This document shows, one piece after another, positions 7,959 through 17,106 of a DNA stretch of 35,097 nt. Positions within the stretch are counted from its first letter, which is position 1. Every line of letters begins with the position of its first letter. Source of the stretch: Prochlorococcus sp. AG-402-O21 (lineage in GTDB: Bacteria; Cyanobacteriota; Cyanobacteriia; PCC-6307; Cyanobiaceae); the NCBI GenBank assembly GCA_003216375.1, contig QCIZ01000017.1, forward strand, positions 1 through 35,097. The letters run 5' to 3'. The position numbers were made by a program, and so were the translations under genes. The notes below the pieces were generated by a model. The model did not search any database. It was given only the letters and a program-made list of their open reading frames with translations, and was not told the origin of the DNA.

Positions 7959-9170
7959 ATGTCACCAATATTATTCAAAGACAATATGCCCGCTCTACAA
8001 AATAAAGCCTATTTTAATTATGGAGGTCAAGGTCCGCTCCCAAGTCAATCATTAAATGCAATAACTTCGAGCTGGCAAACAATTCAAAGCTTAGGTCCAT
8101 TTACAAATAATGTTTGGCCATACATTACGAAAGAAGTCATAACTACAAAAAATCTTATAGCGGAGTTTTGCGCTATTCATCCCAAGAGAATTGCCTTTAC
8201 TGAAAATGTCACCTCCGGATGTATTTTACCTTTACTAGGACTACCATTTTTTGAAGGTGATAATTTACTACTTAGCGATTGCGAGCATCCTGGGATAGTC
8301 GCAGCCTGTAAAGAACTAGCTCGGAAAAAGAATCTAACAATCGCAATACTACCTGTATCAAAAATATGTAATGGTAACGACAAGAAAAATGAGACGTATA
8401 AAACAGTACTTAAATTGATAGATGAACACATACAAAAAAATACAAAGCTCGTCGTCCTCTCACATCTCCTTTGGAATACAGGACAAATCATGCCAATCGA
8501 ACTTATCTCCAAAATGCTTAAAGAGCATTCAAGCAAACCTTATTTATTAGTTGATGCTGCTCAAAGTTTTTGTCATGTCCCAATCAAAGGTGCTTGTGAG
8601 AATGCAGACATCTATGCGTTTACAGGACATAAATGGGCTTACGGGCCTGAGGGACTGGGAGCTGTTGCTCTTTCAACAAGAGTTTTGGAAGAATCAAGCC
8701 CAACATTAATTGGTTGGAAAAGCTTAAAAGCTGAAGAAGGAATCTATATCAACAATAAAACTCCTTTTCATTCTGATGGAAGACGTTTTGAGATAGCGAC
8801 TTCTTGTATCCCACTTTTAGCTGGTCTCAGAACCTCTCTAAACATGCTAAAAAATGAAGGTAGTGAAACTGAGCGATTAAATAAGATTAAATCTCTCAGC
8901 GCAGTCCTGTGGAAGGAACTAAACCAAATCAAAAATATTGAACTTGTTTTAAATAGTCCTCCACCTTCAGGGATTATAAGTTTTACTATTAATGGAAACA
9001 ATTCTCCTGAGGACGTTGTCAAGCACCTTGGTCAAGAGAATGTATGGATAAGAGTTCTCGAAGATCCCAAATGGCTTCGGGCTTGCGTGCATATCACTAC
9101 AGATTTAAACGAAGTCGATAATCTTGTTATTGGTCTAAAAAATTTCATCTCGACTAAAGAGTCTATTTAA
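7959..9170 (+). CDS. Class V aminotransferase family PLP enzyme (cysteine desulfurase-like fold, catalytic Cys loop missing)
   Basis: A 403-residue fold-type I PLP enzyme. The start is typical (KAYFNYGGQGPLP). The PLP-binding Asp is in LLVDAAQS (Asp199) and the Schiff-base Lys in FTGHKWAYGPEG (Lys225), the SufS/CsdA/isopenicillin-N-epimerase pattern. In cysteine desulfurases the C-terminal part carries an RxGHHCA loop with the persulfide Cys; here that region reads VWIRVLEDPKWLRAC, with the loop shortened and no equivalent Cys before the final RAC strand. A desulfurase role is therefore doubtful and another lyase, epimerase or transaminase reaction is possible. The 3' end overlaps murE by 8 nt, tail to tail. 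Confidence 0.85.
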   Translation: MSPILFKDNMPALQNKAYFNYGGQGPLPSQSLNAITSSWQTIQSLGPFTNNVWPYITKEVITTKNLIAEFCAIHPKRIAFTENVTSGCILPLLGLPFFEGDNLLLSDCEHPGIVAACKELARKKNLTIAILPVSKICNGNDKKNETYKTVLKLIDEHIQKNTKLVVLSHLLWNTGQIMPIELISKMLKEHSSKPYLLVDAAQSFCHVPIKGACENADIYAFTGHKWAYGPEGLGAVALSTRVLEESSPTLIGWKSLKAEEGIYINNKTPFHSDGRRFEIATSCIPLLAGLRTSLNMLKNEGSETERLNKIKSLSAVLWKELNQIKNIELVLNSPPPSGIISFTINGNNSPEDVVKHLGQENVWIRVLEDPKWLRACVHITTDLNEVDNLVIGLKNFISTKESI

Positions 9171-10692
9171 AAGTCTTTTTTACAGATAGTGCTTTTCTCG
9201 CTTGTTCACGATCGTCAAAATAAATTGTCTGATCTTTTAGAATTTGATAATCCTCATGACCTTTCCCTGCGATTAAAACAACGTCATTTTTCTTCGCTTT
9301 TTCTATGGCCAGTTGTATTGCTATTGATCTCTCTGGCTCAAAAGCAATTTCAGAATCAGAAGTTATACCTTTTTCAATATCTTTAATGATTTCGCTTGGA
9401 TCTTCTTGCCGAGGATTATCAGATGTCACAACTACATAGTCTGCTAACTTGGCAGCGACTTCTCCCATCTTAGATCTTTTTCCTTTGTCTCTATTACCAC
9501 CACACCCAAAGACACAAATTAATTTTTTTTTCGTCAATGATCTCGATGCGATTAAAGCATTTTGCAAACCATCCGGTGTATGCGCATAATCTACTATTAC
9601 TAGTGGATAGCCATCTTTAACTTTAAATCCATCCATATTTATCATTTGCATTCTTCCTGGCACTCCAGGAAACTTGTTTAACGCGGCCAAAAGATCTTTT
9701 AAGGGAAATCCTCTTTGGGCCAGAATACCCACTGCTTGCAATATATTCATCAAATTAAAATCACCTATTAGTGGTGAAAAAAAGTTTTCTGACCCAAAGG
9801 GGGTATGCAATTTACCCTTATACCCATCTTGCATAATTTGAAGATTACTAATATATAAATCTGGTTTCTCTCTAGTTTGAGAGTTCTCTTTTAATGAACA
9901 TGTCCAACATTTTTGGTCTAACTCTTTTGCTAGTAATCCACCCCATTTATCATCTATATTCACTACTGACCTAGGACGATCATCTTCTATTAAATGTGAT
10001 CGGAACAAACTAGCTTTAGCCGCAAAATAAGATTCCATTGAATCGTGATAATCTAAATGGTCTCTTGAAAGGTTTGTAAATATTGCTCCACTAAAATCAC
10101 AACCAGCAACTCTATTCTGAGATAAAGCATGTGAACTTACTTCCATTGCTGCATATTCAACTCCTGCGTGAACAGCTTTACTAAGTTGTTCCTGTAAAGG
10201 GACAGCAAAAGTAGTCGTGTATTTTGAAGCTTCCTCATGGTTAGGCCATCGATTAATTAATGTTCCAAACAAGGCGGATGGATATCCAAGCGAAGAAGTC
10301 AAAAATTCAATTAAAAAAGATATAGTCGTTTTACCATTAGTACCTGTGACACCTATCAAACAAATCTCACTAGATGGTTTTTCCCAAAAATCTGCAGCCA
10401 ATTTGCCCAAAAATAATGACACGGGATCCGGGATAACAATCACGGGGTCTTCCTTAGTTGGTGGATTTAAAAGAGAGGCATTTTTACTAATCATGGCCGC
10501 ACAAGCACCTTTCTCAATAGCTTTTGCCCAATAGGTGCCTCCATCAACTTTTTCACCATCTAAACCTATGAACAAATCCCCTTTTTCGATTTCTCTGGAA
10601 TCACATGAAAGATTTTTTATCTCTGGATTTACTAACCCTGGAGGAACCACAACGTTAATTGCTTTCAATAAAGTGTGTAGATAACGCGACAA
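9163..10692 (-). CDS. murE: UDP-N-acetylmuramoyl-tripeptide synthetase MurE
   Basis: Mur ligase that adds the third residue of the peptidoglycan stem peptide to UDP-MurNAc-L-Ala-D-Glu in the cytoplasm. The ATP loop GVTGTNGKTT lies at about 114-123. The signature DNPRQED at about 425-431 matches the DNPRxEDP motif of enzymes that take meso-diaminopimelate. I place the start at TTG 10692 (MSRYLHTLLKAI) because AGAGG lies 6 nt upstream and it fits the family N-terminus; an upstream TTG at 10719 would add nine residues. That gives 509 residues, normal for the family. It converges on the aminotransferase gene with an 8-nt overlap. Confidence 0.95.
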   Translation of the reverse strand: MSRYLHTLLKAINVVVPPGLVNPEIKNLSCDSREIEKGDLFIGLDGEKVDGGTYWAKAIEKGACAAMISKNASLLNPPTKEDPVIVIPDPVSLFLGKLAADFWEKPSSEICLIGVTGTNGKTTISFLIEFLTSSLGYPSALFGTLINRWPNHEEASKYTTTFAVPLQEQLSKAVHAGVEYAAMEVSSHALSQNRVAGCDFSGAIFTNLSRDHLDYHDSMESYFAAKASLFRSHLIEDDRPRSVVNIDDKWGGLLAKELDQKCWTCSLKENSQTREKPDLYISNLQIMQDGYKGKLHTPFGSENFFSPLIGDFNLMNILQAVGILAQRGFPLKDLLAALNKFPGVPGRMQMINMDGFKVKDGYPLVIVDYAHTPDGLQNALIASRSLTKKKLICVFGCGGNRDKGKRSKMGEVAAKLADYVVVTSDNPRQEDPSEIIKDIEKGITSDSEIAFEPERSIAIQLAIEKAKKNDVVLIAGKGHEDYQILKDQTIYFDDREQARKALSVKKTFK

Positions 10693-10847
10693 AACAAACC
10701 TCTGATGATAAAAAATCAATGAAGGATCATTTCAAGTATAAAAAGACCTGAATATTTTTCACCACAAAATTACTCTACTTACGATTCAGTAATTAAAAAG
10801 AATTTTAGAAATTAAAAAAATTAAATTATGTTTTTCTCTTTGAGCTC

Positions 10848-10888
10848 AAAAAGTAATTAAATAATAAAAGGAACTGATTATTTAATTA
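10848..10888 (-). terminator. A/T-only hairpin terminator of the yidD-glutaredoxin pair
   Basis: Perfect 12-bp inverted repeat TAATTAAATAAT (10854-10865) and ATTATTTAATTA (10877-10888) with an 11-nt loop. On the minus strand it is followed by C and five T (complement of 10848-10853). The stem includes the stop codon of the glutaredoxin-like gene. The position just after the last gene of the pair supports a Rho-independent terminator despite the lack of G/C pairs. Confidence 0.55.
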
Positions 10889-11197
10889 AGATGTTTTGTA
10901 CAAAATATTCAAATTCTTTTGTATCCAATAAAAAAGCATATCTTCCTTCAAACGTGGAGAAACCCGAGGTAATTCAATCTTCTTTAACAAGAGACTGGAG
11001 TCAAGAACTATTACTGGAACTTCATTTGTATACTTCATTTGAGTATCTAAAGACACTTTTTTGCTATCTATGTCGACAATGGAAAGTACAATAGAAGGTT
11101 TTAATTTTTTCAAACATATATTAGAAAATTTTTTTTCAAGTGCTTGACATAAACAGCACCCTTTACGTGTATATAAAATCAATACCTCTGAGTTCAT
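10886..11197 (-). CDS. Glutaredoxin-like thioredoxin-fold protein
   Basis: A 103-residue protein with a beta strand ([10 protein letters not shown]), then a redox-type CxxC as GCCLCQAL (Cys14, Cys17, with an extra Cys15), then an alpha/beta pattern and the cis-Pro region EVPVIVLD characteristic of thioredoxin folds. It belongs to the short glutaredoxin-like family often called DUF836. Substrates are unknown. The start ATG overlaps the stop of yidD (4-nt ATGA-type overlap), so the two are translationally coupled. The 3' end lies in a hairpin terminator. Confidence 0.8.
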   Translation of the reverse strand: MNSEVLILYTRKGCCLCQALEKKFSNICLKKLKPSIVLSIVDIDSKKVSLDTQMKYTNEVPVIVLDSSLLLKKIELPRVSPRLKEDMLFYWIQKNLNILYKTS

Positions 11198-11433
11198 TTT
11201 TCTGGAACTGGATCACACCCACAAGGAGTAAAAGGATGACATTTGCTTAACCTTTTCAAAGTCAGCCAACCACCTCTCCAAGGGCCATGCTTAGTAACTG
11301 CTTCTATCCCATAAGCACTGCAACTAGGGATAAATCGACAACTCGGTCCAAATAATGGCGAAATCCACTTCTGATAAAAAGAAATCAAACCAACAAAAAT
11401 AAATGCAATGGCTTTATTGATCTTTGTAAGCAT
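11194..11433 (-). CDS. yidD: Membrane protein insertion efficiency factor YidD
   Basis: A 79-residue YidD/UPF0161 protein that helps YidC and Sec insert inner-membrane proteins. The N-terminal amphipathic helix ([19 protein letters not shown]) is followed by the signature [17 protein letters not shown] (Cys32, Cys38), then [19 protein letters not shown] and a final CGCDPVPEK. This is full length for the family. It is upstream of and overlaps the glutaredoxin-like gene, and is divergent from rpsD with a 93-nt shared promoter region. Confidence 0.95.
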   Translation of the reverse strand: MLTKINKAIAFIFVGLISFYQKWISPLFGPSCRFIPSCSAYGIEAVTKHGPWRGGWLTLKRLSKCHPFTPCGCDPVPEK

Positions 11434-11526
11434 CTTTAGATAGAATAATGAACTGGTGAATAAAGGGCTGATGGATTTACTTCCAGATTACCCTTACCAG
11501 TAAACATTTTCTAAATTTAAACCCCT

Positions 11527-12135
11527 ATGTCTAGATACCGCGGACCTCGATTGAGGATCACGCGACGCTTGGGAGACCTACCTGGTCTCACCCGGAAGGC
11601 CGCAAAAAGGTCTAATCCCCCAGGTCAGCACGGCCAAGCCCGTCGCAAGCGCTCTGAATATGCGATCCGACTCGAAGAAAAGCAAAAACTTCGATTCAAC
11701 TATGGTATTTCTGAACGCCAGCTTGTTCGCTATGTAAAGAAAGCTCGTGCTCAGGAAGGTTCCACAGGAACAAATCTCTTAAAGCTTCTGGAAAACAGGC
11801 TTGATAATGTGTGTTTTAGACTTGGCTTTGGACCAACCATCCCAGGTGCAAGACAGCTGGTAAACCATGGACATGTAACTGTTAATGGCAGGATCACTGA
11901 TATTGCAAGTTACCAATGCAGGGCTGGAGATGTTATTGCTATTAGAGATAACAAAGCTAGTAAGCAATTGGCACAAGCCAACTTAGAATTCCCAGGTCTT
12001 GCGAATGTTCCTCCACACCTTGAGCTTGATAAAACTAAACTCTCGGCAAAGATATCTGCAAAGACTGATAGGGAATGGGTTGCTATTGAAATCAATGAAT
12101 TGCTAGTTGTTGAGTATTACTCAAGGAAGGTATAG
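11527..12135 (+). CDS. rpsD: 30S ribosomal protein S4
   Basis: A 202-residue ribosomal protein that nucleates assembly of the 30S body by binding 16S rRNA. It starts [16 protein letters not shown] and contains the S4 RNA-binding domain ([15 protein letters not shown] at about 85-99, then [14 protein letters not shown]). The gene has visibly more G/C and C-rich codons in its first 200 nt than its neighbours, as expected of a highly expressed gene. It is monocistronic: divergent from yidD and closed by the terminator at 12175-12198. Confidence 0.98.
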   Translation: MSRYRGPRLRITRRLGDLPGLTRKAAKRSNPPGQHGQARRKRSEYAIRLEEKQKLRFNYGISERQLVRYVKKARAQEGSTGTNLLKLLENRLDNVCFRLGFGPTIPGARQLVNHGHVTVNGRITDIASYQCRAGDVIAIRDNKASKQLAQANLEFPGLANVPPHLELDKTKLSAKISAKTDREWVAIEINELLVVEYYSRKV

Positions 12136-12174
12136 GGCTACAAATAGCTTATTTCTCATTAAATTTAATTATGG

Positions 12175-12198
12175 AGCCCCTTTTTTCAGGGGCTTTTT
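12175..12198 (+). terminator. Rho-independent terminator of rpsD
   Basis: Stem AGCCCCT (12175-12181) with AGGGGCT (12188-12194), a 6-nt loop, then a T run ending at 12198. It lies 40 nt after the rpsD stop and separates it from the sulfur amino acid genes. Confidence 0.9.
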
Positions 12199-12201
12199 CA
12201 T

Positions 12202-12226
12202 GTTTTTCTATAGCCTATAGAAAAAC
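12202..12226. repeat. Perfect 12-bp palindrome before the metB-like gene
   Basis: GTTTTTCTATAG (12202-12213), one central C, then CTATAGAAAAAC (12215-12226), with no mismatch. It starts 3 nt after the rpsD terminator and ends 12 nt before the ATG of the metB-like gene, just upstream of its AAGGA ribosome binding site. A 1-nt centre is too short for a good RNA hairpin loop unless the stem frays, so an operator for a dimeric regulator is as likely as an extra terminator. Confidence 0.6.
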
Positions 12227-12238
12227 AACTCAAAGGAT

Positions 12239-13408
12239 ATGGGATCAGTAAAAAGAGACAAGGAGTTCAGCACTGGATTAAACACAAGAGTCATTCATCA
12301 CAAAGAAAATTTTTCTGAAGAGACCGGATCAATAATGCCTCCAATCTTCCCAACCTCAACTTTCGTCCATGGCAATGAGAGCGGCTTTGACTACACTCGT
12401 TCAGGAAATCCAAATTTTCGAATTCTTGAATCAGTTTTGTCTGATCTGGAAGAATGTCAGTTCGCAAGTGTATTTAGTTCTGGAGTAGCTGCAATTACAG
12501 CAATAGTCTCCTCACTTAAGTCTGGAGACTTAATCCTTTGTGAGGAGAACCTTTATGGGTGTACGGTAAGATTATTTGAACAAGTTTTTAATCGTTTCGG
12601 ATTAAAAACTCAATGGATAGACTTTACCAAGCCCGATTTCCAAGACGTCATTTCAAATCACAAACCCGCGATGATTTGGATCGAAAGTCCGACTAACCCA
12701 CTTCTTAAAATTATTGATATTGAGGGAATTTGCTATTTCGCAAATAAAATGCAAATACCTGTTGTTGTAGACAATACTTTTGCGACACCTATATTACAAA
12801 GACCTCTTAAACTTGGAGCGACCTTATCTTTAACTAGCACGACCAAATATATCAATGGTCACTCAGACGCACTTGGAGGTGCGGTATGCACCGAGAGTGC
12901 TATATGGAAAGACAAGCTAAATTTCGCCCAAAAAGCTCTTGGCTTAAATCCTTCTCCTTTTGATTGCTGGCTGATTACCAGGGGAATAAAAACTCTTCCA
13001 CTTCGCTTAGAAAGGCAAATAAATAATGCATCTAAAATAGCCAATCAATTAGCCGACAATCCAGCAATAGAATCAGTTCGTTATCCCTTTAGGAGTGATC
13101 ATCCACAATGGGAATTAGCTCAACGACAAATGTCTATGGGTGGAGCAATTGTTACAGCCACTGTTAACGCAACCCAAGCCCAAACTTATTCATTTTGCAA
13201 AAGTCTTCATTACTTCAAAATGGCAGAAAGTCTCGGAGGAATTGAAAGCCTTGTTTGCCATCCAGCAACAATGACACATGCTTCAGTTTCCAAAGAAACA
13301 AAGTTAAAGATTGGTATTACTGATTCACTTATTCGATTTTCTGTCGGATGTGAAGATATTGGGGACTTAAGTGCTGATTTAAATCAAGCATTGGGGAACA
13401 TCTCTTGA
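12239..13408 (+). CDS. Cys/Met metabolism PLP enzyme, cystathionine gamma-synthase/beta-lyase type
   Basis: A 389-residue trans-sulfuration enzyme of fold type I. Signature features are YTRSGNPN (52-59), SSGVAAITA, the PLP Asp in VVVDNTFATP (Asp178) and the Schiff-base Lys in TSTTKYINGHSD (Lys203). The C-terminal LGGIESLVCHPATMTHAS and LIRFSVGCEDIGDL are family hallmarks. It would make or cleave cystathionine in methionine/cysteine synthesis; the sequence alone does not separate synthase from lyase. AAGGA lies 4 nt before the ATG. The next gene overlaps its stop by 4 nt, so both enzymes are made together. Confidence 0.88.
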   Translation: MGSVKRDKEFSTGLNTRVIHHKENFSEETGSIMPPIFPTSTFVHGNESGFDYTRSGNPNFRILESVLSDLEECQFASVFSSGVAAITAIVSSLKSGDLILCEENLYGCTVRLFEQVFNRFGLKTQWIDFTKPDFQDVISNHKPAMIWIESPTNPLLKIIDIEGICYFANKMQIPVVVDNTFATPILQRPLKLGATLSLTSTTKYINGHSDALGGAVCTESAIWKDKLNFAQKALGLNPSPFDCWLITRGIKTLPLRLERQINNASKIANQLADNPAIESVRYPFRSDHPQWELAQRQMSMGGAIVTATVNATQAQTYSFCKSLHYFKMAESLGGIESLVCHPATMTHASVSKETKLKIGITDSLIRFSVGCEDIGDLSADLNQALGNIS

Positions 13409-14871
13409 CTGAAAGAAATTTACTAAATGATCCTTGCTGGAGTGCTAAAGACTTAGGAGAGCCTCTCCCAAGTCGACCACATGCCGTGTCTGTTGCCTTG
13501 CCTAGATGGAAAGATGTAATCGACTACGAAGAGAAGGCACCATCCTGTATAAATTCATTAAAAGCAATTTACCCTAGGTTTGGGTTTCATCCGTTTGTTG
13601 CTGAGGTAGCTCGAAAATCACTTGCATTTCATGGTGAATCACACCAAAGTAGTTGGCCTTATCCCAATAGAGCTTCTGCATTGAGTGCACAACAATATTG
13701 TCATCGAAAATATTCGGATTGTTCTTCAAAAATAAAAGATTTTCTTGGTATTTCATGTCTAATTGTTGACCAAAGGAGTTCCCCTTCAGCAAAAGCCTTC
13801 TGGCAACACACTGGCCTTGGATTGTCGTCACGTGAAGCGGCAATTGCCCTAGGGAGAGAAAAAAGACCCTCAACCTCGGATGGTCATTGTGCTCGAGACG
13901 AGCTTCTTAATCGTTTAGCAAATATATACGATTGTCATAGCAGTCTAATACAACTACACCGCTCAGGCATGGCTGCCTTAACGACTATTCTTTCAGGGAT
14001 ATATTGTATTAAAGGGAGGTCTTCGACGCTTCAAATAGGCTTCCCATATGTTGATGTACTCAAACTACCTCAGATTATTTTCCAAGGGAGTGATCTCATT
14101 GTACAAACAAAATTAAGTCATATAAAAAAAGAGCTCGACAAAAAGAATCCAGCTGCGTTAATCATAGAAATACCAAGCAACCCTTTATTGCAATGTGTTG
14201 ACCTCATATCTGTTTCAAAATTAGCCAAAGATAAAAATATCCCTGTCATTGTTGACGATACAATCGGTTCATCTATAAATGTTCACTTAACTCCTTACGC
14301 AGATGTCATTTTTAGTTCTCTTACAAAAAGTTTTGCTGGGAGAGGAGATATTCTTGCTGGTAGCTCTGTCATTAGCCCATACTCTAAATGGAAAAAAGAA
14401 TTAACTGAGATAATTCCTAAAGTTGCATTATCTACACTATCTGATTCGGATGCTATTGAGCTGGAGATAACTAGTAGAGACGTAAAGGATCGCTTAAAAA
14501 GGTTAAATACATCTTGCTTAAAGCTGAAAGAAAAATTAGAAACAAAAAAAGAAGTTTCAAAGGTTTTACATCCTCAACATTGTAAGAATTTTAATTCGCT
14601 ATTAAAGGAAGGAGGTGGTTATGGATGTCTATTATCTTTTAAACTTAAAGGGGGGATTGAAGAATCAAAAAGGGTTTATGATTCATTAAGAGTAAACAAA
14701 GGACCAAGTTTAGGTACAAATTTTACTTTGGTTTGTCCATATGTTCAGTTGGCCCACTTTAAAGAATTGAAATGGGCTGAAAGTTGTGGCGTCTCAGAAC
14801 ACTTATTAAGAGTATCAGTAGGGCTAGAAAATGAAGATGAATTATGGTCAAGATTTAATTCAGCAATATAA
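13405..14871 (+). CDS. Divergent, long Cys/Met metabolism PLP enzyme (cystathionine gamma-synthase-like)
   Basis: A 488-residue protein whose C-terminal two thirds follow the Cys/Met PLP fold: HRSGMAAL at about 185-192, IEIPSNPLLQ, the PLP Asp in VIVDDTIGSS (Asp274/275), the Schiff-base Lys in FSSLTKSFAGRGD (Lys308), and a closing LLRVSVGLENEDEL. About 130 extra N-terminal residues precede the catalytic core, as in long cystathionine gamma-synthase-like proteins of fungi. The TTG start at 13405 sits inside the stop of the previous gene, which indicates translational coupling. It may be the true cystathionine gamma-synthase with the upstream gene acting as the lyase, or the two may form a hetero-complex; neither can be decided from the sequence. 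Confidence 0.82.
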   Translation: MTERNLLNDPCWSAKDLGEPLPSRPHAVSVALPRWKDVIDYEEKAPSCINSLKAIYPRFGFHPFVAEVARKSLAFHGESHQSSWPYPNRASALSAQQYCHRKYSDCSSKIKDFLGISCLIVDQRSSPSAKAFWQHTGLGLSSREAAIALGREKRPSTSDGHCARDELLNRLANIYDCHSSLIQLHRSGMAALTTILSGIYCIKGRSSTLQIGFPYVDVLKLPQIIFQGSDLIVQTKLSHIKKELDKKNPAALIIEIPSNPLLQCVDLISVSKLAKDKNIPVIVDDTIGSSINVHLTPYADVIFSSLTKSFAGRGDILAGSSVISPYSKWKKELTEIIPKVALSTLSDSDAIELEITSRDVKDRLKRLNTSCLKLKEKLETKKEVSKVLHPQHCKNFNSLLKEGGGYGCLLSFKLKGGIEESKRVYDSLRVNKGPSLGTNFTLVCPYVQLAHFKELKWAESCGVSEHLLRVSVGLENEDELWSRFNSAI

Positions 14872-14959
14872 AAAAATCACTAATAAAGATTATCTAAATA
14901 ACCAATTACCGAGATTCTTATATAGATTTATAGTATTAGTTAATTAAGTCATTAAAAAA

Positions 14960-15946
14960 ATGTCCAGAATCTATGAGGACAATAGTTTTGCTATTGGTCA
15001 TACACCATTAGTTAAGCTTAATTCGATTACAAAAAACGCAAAAGCAACAGTACTTGCAAAGATAGAAGGCCGCAACCCTGCCTACAGCGTCAAATGTAGA
15101 ATTGGAGCGAATATGATCTGGGACGCTGAGAAGAAAGGTTTACTCAATAAAGATAAAGTCATTATTGAACCAACATCTGGAAATACTGGCATAGCCCTTG
15201 CTTATACAGCTGCTGCTCGAGGTTACAAGTTAATCCTCACAATGCCTGAGTCCATGTCAATTGAACGTCGGAGAATGATGGCCGTTCTTGGTGCTGAATT
15301 AATACTTACTGAAGCAGCGAAAGGAATGCCTGGCGCCATAGCGAAAGCGAAGGAAATAGCAGATGGCGACCCTCAAAAATACTTCATGCCAGGACAATTT
15401 GATAATCCAGCTAATCCAGAAATACATTTCAAAACAACAGGTCCTGAAATTTGGGATGATACCGATGGTCAGATTGATGTTTTAGTCTCTGGCGTCGGGA
15501 CCGGTGGCACAATAACAGGTGTTTCTCGTTTCTTAAAGCAAGAAAAAAATCATTCATTATTATCTGTTGCCGTAGAGCCCACTCATAGCCCAGTAATAAC
15601 ACAAACTCTCAATGGAGAAGAAGTAAAACCAGGACCTCACAAAATTCAAGGCATTGGGGCTGGTTTTATTCCTAAGAATCTTGACCTATCCGTAGTCGAT
15701 CAAGTTGAGCAAGTCTCTAATGATGAGTCTATTGCAATGGCATTACGTTTAGCACAAGAAGAAGGTCTACTTGTTGGTATATCATGTGGTGCTGCTGCCG
15801 CTGTAGCTGTAAGACTGGCCGAAAAAGAAGAGTTCTCAGGAAAGACAATCGTTGTAGTTCTACCTGACCTTGCCGAAAGATATATCTCATCAGTAATGTT
15901 TGAGAATGTACCTACAGGCGTTATTAAAGAACCATCATTAGCTTGA
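14960..15946 (+). CDS. cysK: Cysteine synthase A (O-acetylserine sulfhydrylase)
   Basis: A 328-residue fold-type II PLP enzyme that makes cysteine from O-acetylserine and sulfide. The Schiff-base Lys is in [16 protein letters not shown] (Lys45), the substrate loop is [11 protein letters not shown] (about 70-80) and the phosphate clamp is [10 protein letters not shown]. Length and the [16 protein letters not shown] stretch match the enterobacterial CysK type more closely than the SVKDR form common in other bacteria. It stands 88 nt after the PLP-enzyme pair on the same strand and is probably part of one sulfur amino acid transcription unit. It converges on queA with a 9-nt gap. Confidence 0.95.
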   Translation: MSRIYEDNSFAIGHTPLVKLNSITKNAKATVLAKIEGRNPAYSVKCRIGANMIWDAEKKGLLNKDKVIIEPTSGNTGIALAYTAAARGYKLILTMPESMSIERRRMMAVLGAELILTEAAKGMPGAIAKAKEIADGDPQKYFMPGQFDNPANPEIHFKTTGPEIWDDTDGQIDVLVSGVGTGGTITGVSRFLKQEKNHSLLSVAVEPTHSPVITQTLNGEEVKPGPHKIQGIGAGFIPKNLDLSVVDQVEQVSNDESIAMALRLAQEEGLLVGISCGAAAAVAVRLAEKEEFSGKTIVVVLPDLAERYISSVMFENVPTGVIKEPSLA

Positions 15947-15955
15947 CTTTTGAGT

Positions 15956-17053
15956 TTATATAACTGATTCCGGTGTAATCAACATCGCGTCTCCATAAGA
16001 GAAAAATCGGTATTTGTTAGAAATAGCATTCTTATAAAGTTTCAACATACGTTTTCGTCCAATTAGAGCGCTAACTAAAAGTAATAGAGAACTTTTAGGT
16101 AGGTGGAAATTAGTGAGCAATCCATCAATGACGGAAAATTTAAATCCTGGTTTAATTACCAAATCCACTTTGCCTTCATACGACTTCAAAGTTCCTCTTC
16201 CTGAAAGGTAAGCAGCCTCAAGGGCTCTTACGCTTGTAGTACCAACAGCAAAGACTTTCCCCCCATCCTCCTTACAATTAGTTATCGCTTTGATGGTCTC
16301 TTCAGAAACCTCTATCCACTCACTATGTAAATGCAACTGAGATAGATCTTCTTTCTCTAATGGTCTAAAAGTTCCTAAGCCGACATGCAAAGTAATTTGA
16401 GCAATTTTAATACCTCTCGTTGTTAAAATTTCTATAAGTTCATCACTTAGATGTAAGCCCGCAGTGGGAGCAGCTATAGCTCCTGGTTTCGAAGCAAATC
16501 TAGTTTGATAGCTTTCCTCATGACCACTTGATTTGTCCTTATCTATATATGGAGGCAATGGGACTTCTCCATATAAATCAAGTAAATTTTCCATTTCAGT
16601 CCAACTAGTAAACTCATTTGAAAATTGAATAATTCTTCCGCCTGTTTTCTCATCCTTATCAATAACTTTTAAGATTAAAGAATTATCTGGTGAGGAATCC
16701 AAGCATAATTGATCACCTCTTCTCATACGTCTGGCAGGACGAGCAAGACAAAGCCATCGGCCATTACCCCTCGGTTCCATTAGCAACAACTCACCTAAAC
16801 CTCCACCTGACAATCGGATTTTCAATCTTGCTTTAACAACTCGCGTATTATTAACAACTAAAAGATCACCTGTCTTCAAGATATCCCTTATATCCCATAC
16901 CTTTGCGTGCACAAGGTTTAAAGAATCCTCTAGGCCATCTTTAACAATCATCAATTTAGCATCATGCCTACTCTTAGTAGGGGATTGAGCAATTAAGTCA
17001 TTTGGCAAATCATAGTTATATGAGCTTAAAAGATTATCTTTTTGATCTAACAC
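15956..17053 (-). CDS. queA: S-adenosylmethionine:tRNA ribosyltransferase-isomerase QueA
   Basis: A 365-residue enzyme that moves the ribosyl part of SAM onto 7-aminomethyl-7-deazaguanine in tRNA to give epoxyqueuosine. Family motifs are visible: [12 protein letters not shown] near the N-terminus, [32 protein letters not shown]-like [11 protein letters not shown], and the C-terminal [17 protein letters not shown] with the [12 protein letters not shown] end. The start is GTG at 17053. It lies 53 nt after the pdhC start on the same strand order and may be expressed from its own promoter. Confidence 0.96.
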   Translation of the reverse strand: MLDQKDNLLSSYNYDLPNDLIAQSPTKSRHDAKLMIVKDGLEDSLNLVHAKVWDIRDILKTGDLLVVNNTRVVKARLKIRLSGGGLGELLLMEPRGNGRWLCLARPARRMRRGDQLCLDSSPDNSLILKVIDKDEKTGGRIIQFSNEFTSWTEMENLLDLYGEVPLPPYIDKDKSSGHEESYQTRFASKPGAIAAPTAGLHLSDELIEILTTRGIKIAQITLHVGLGTFRPLEKEDLSQLHLHSEWIEVSEETIKAITNCKEDGGKVFAVGTTSVRALEAAYLSGRGTLKSYEGKVDLVIKPGFKFSVIDGLLTNFHLPKSSLLLLVSALIGRKRMLKLYKNAISNKYRFFSYGDAMLITPESVI

Positions 17054-17106
17054 ATCAAATCAAATTAAAGTAAGAAAAAATCACTTGTTGTTCGACTAAT
17101 TAAATC

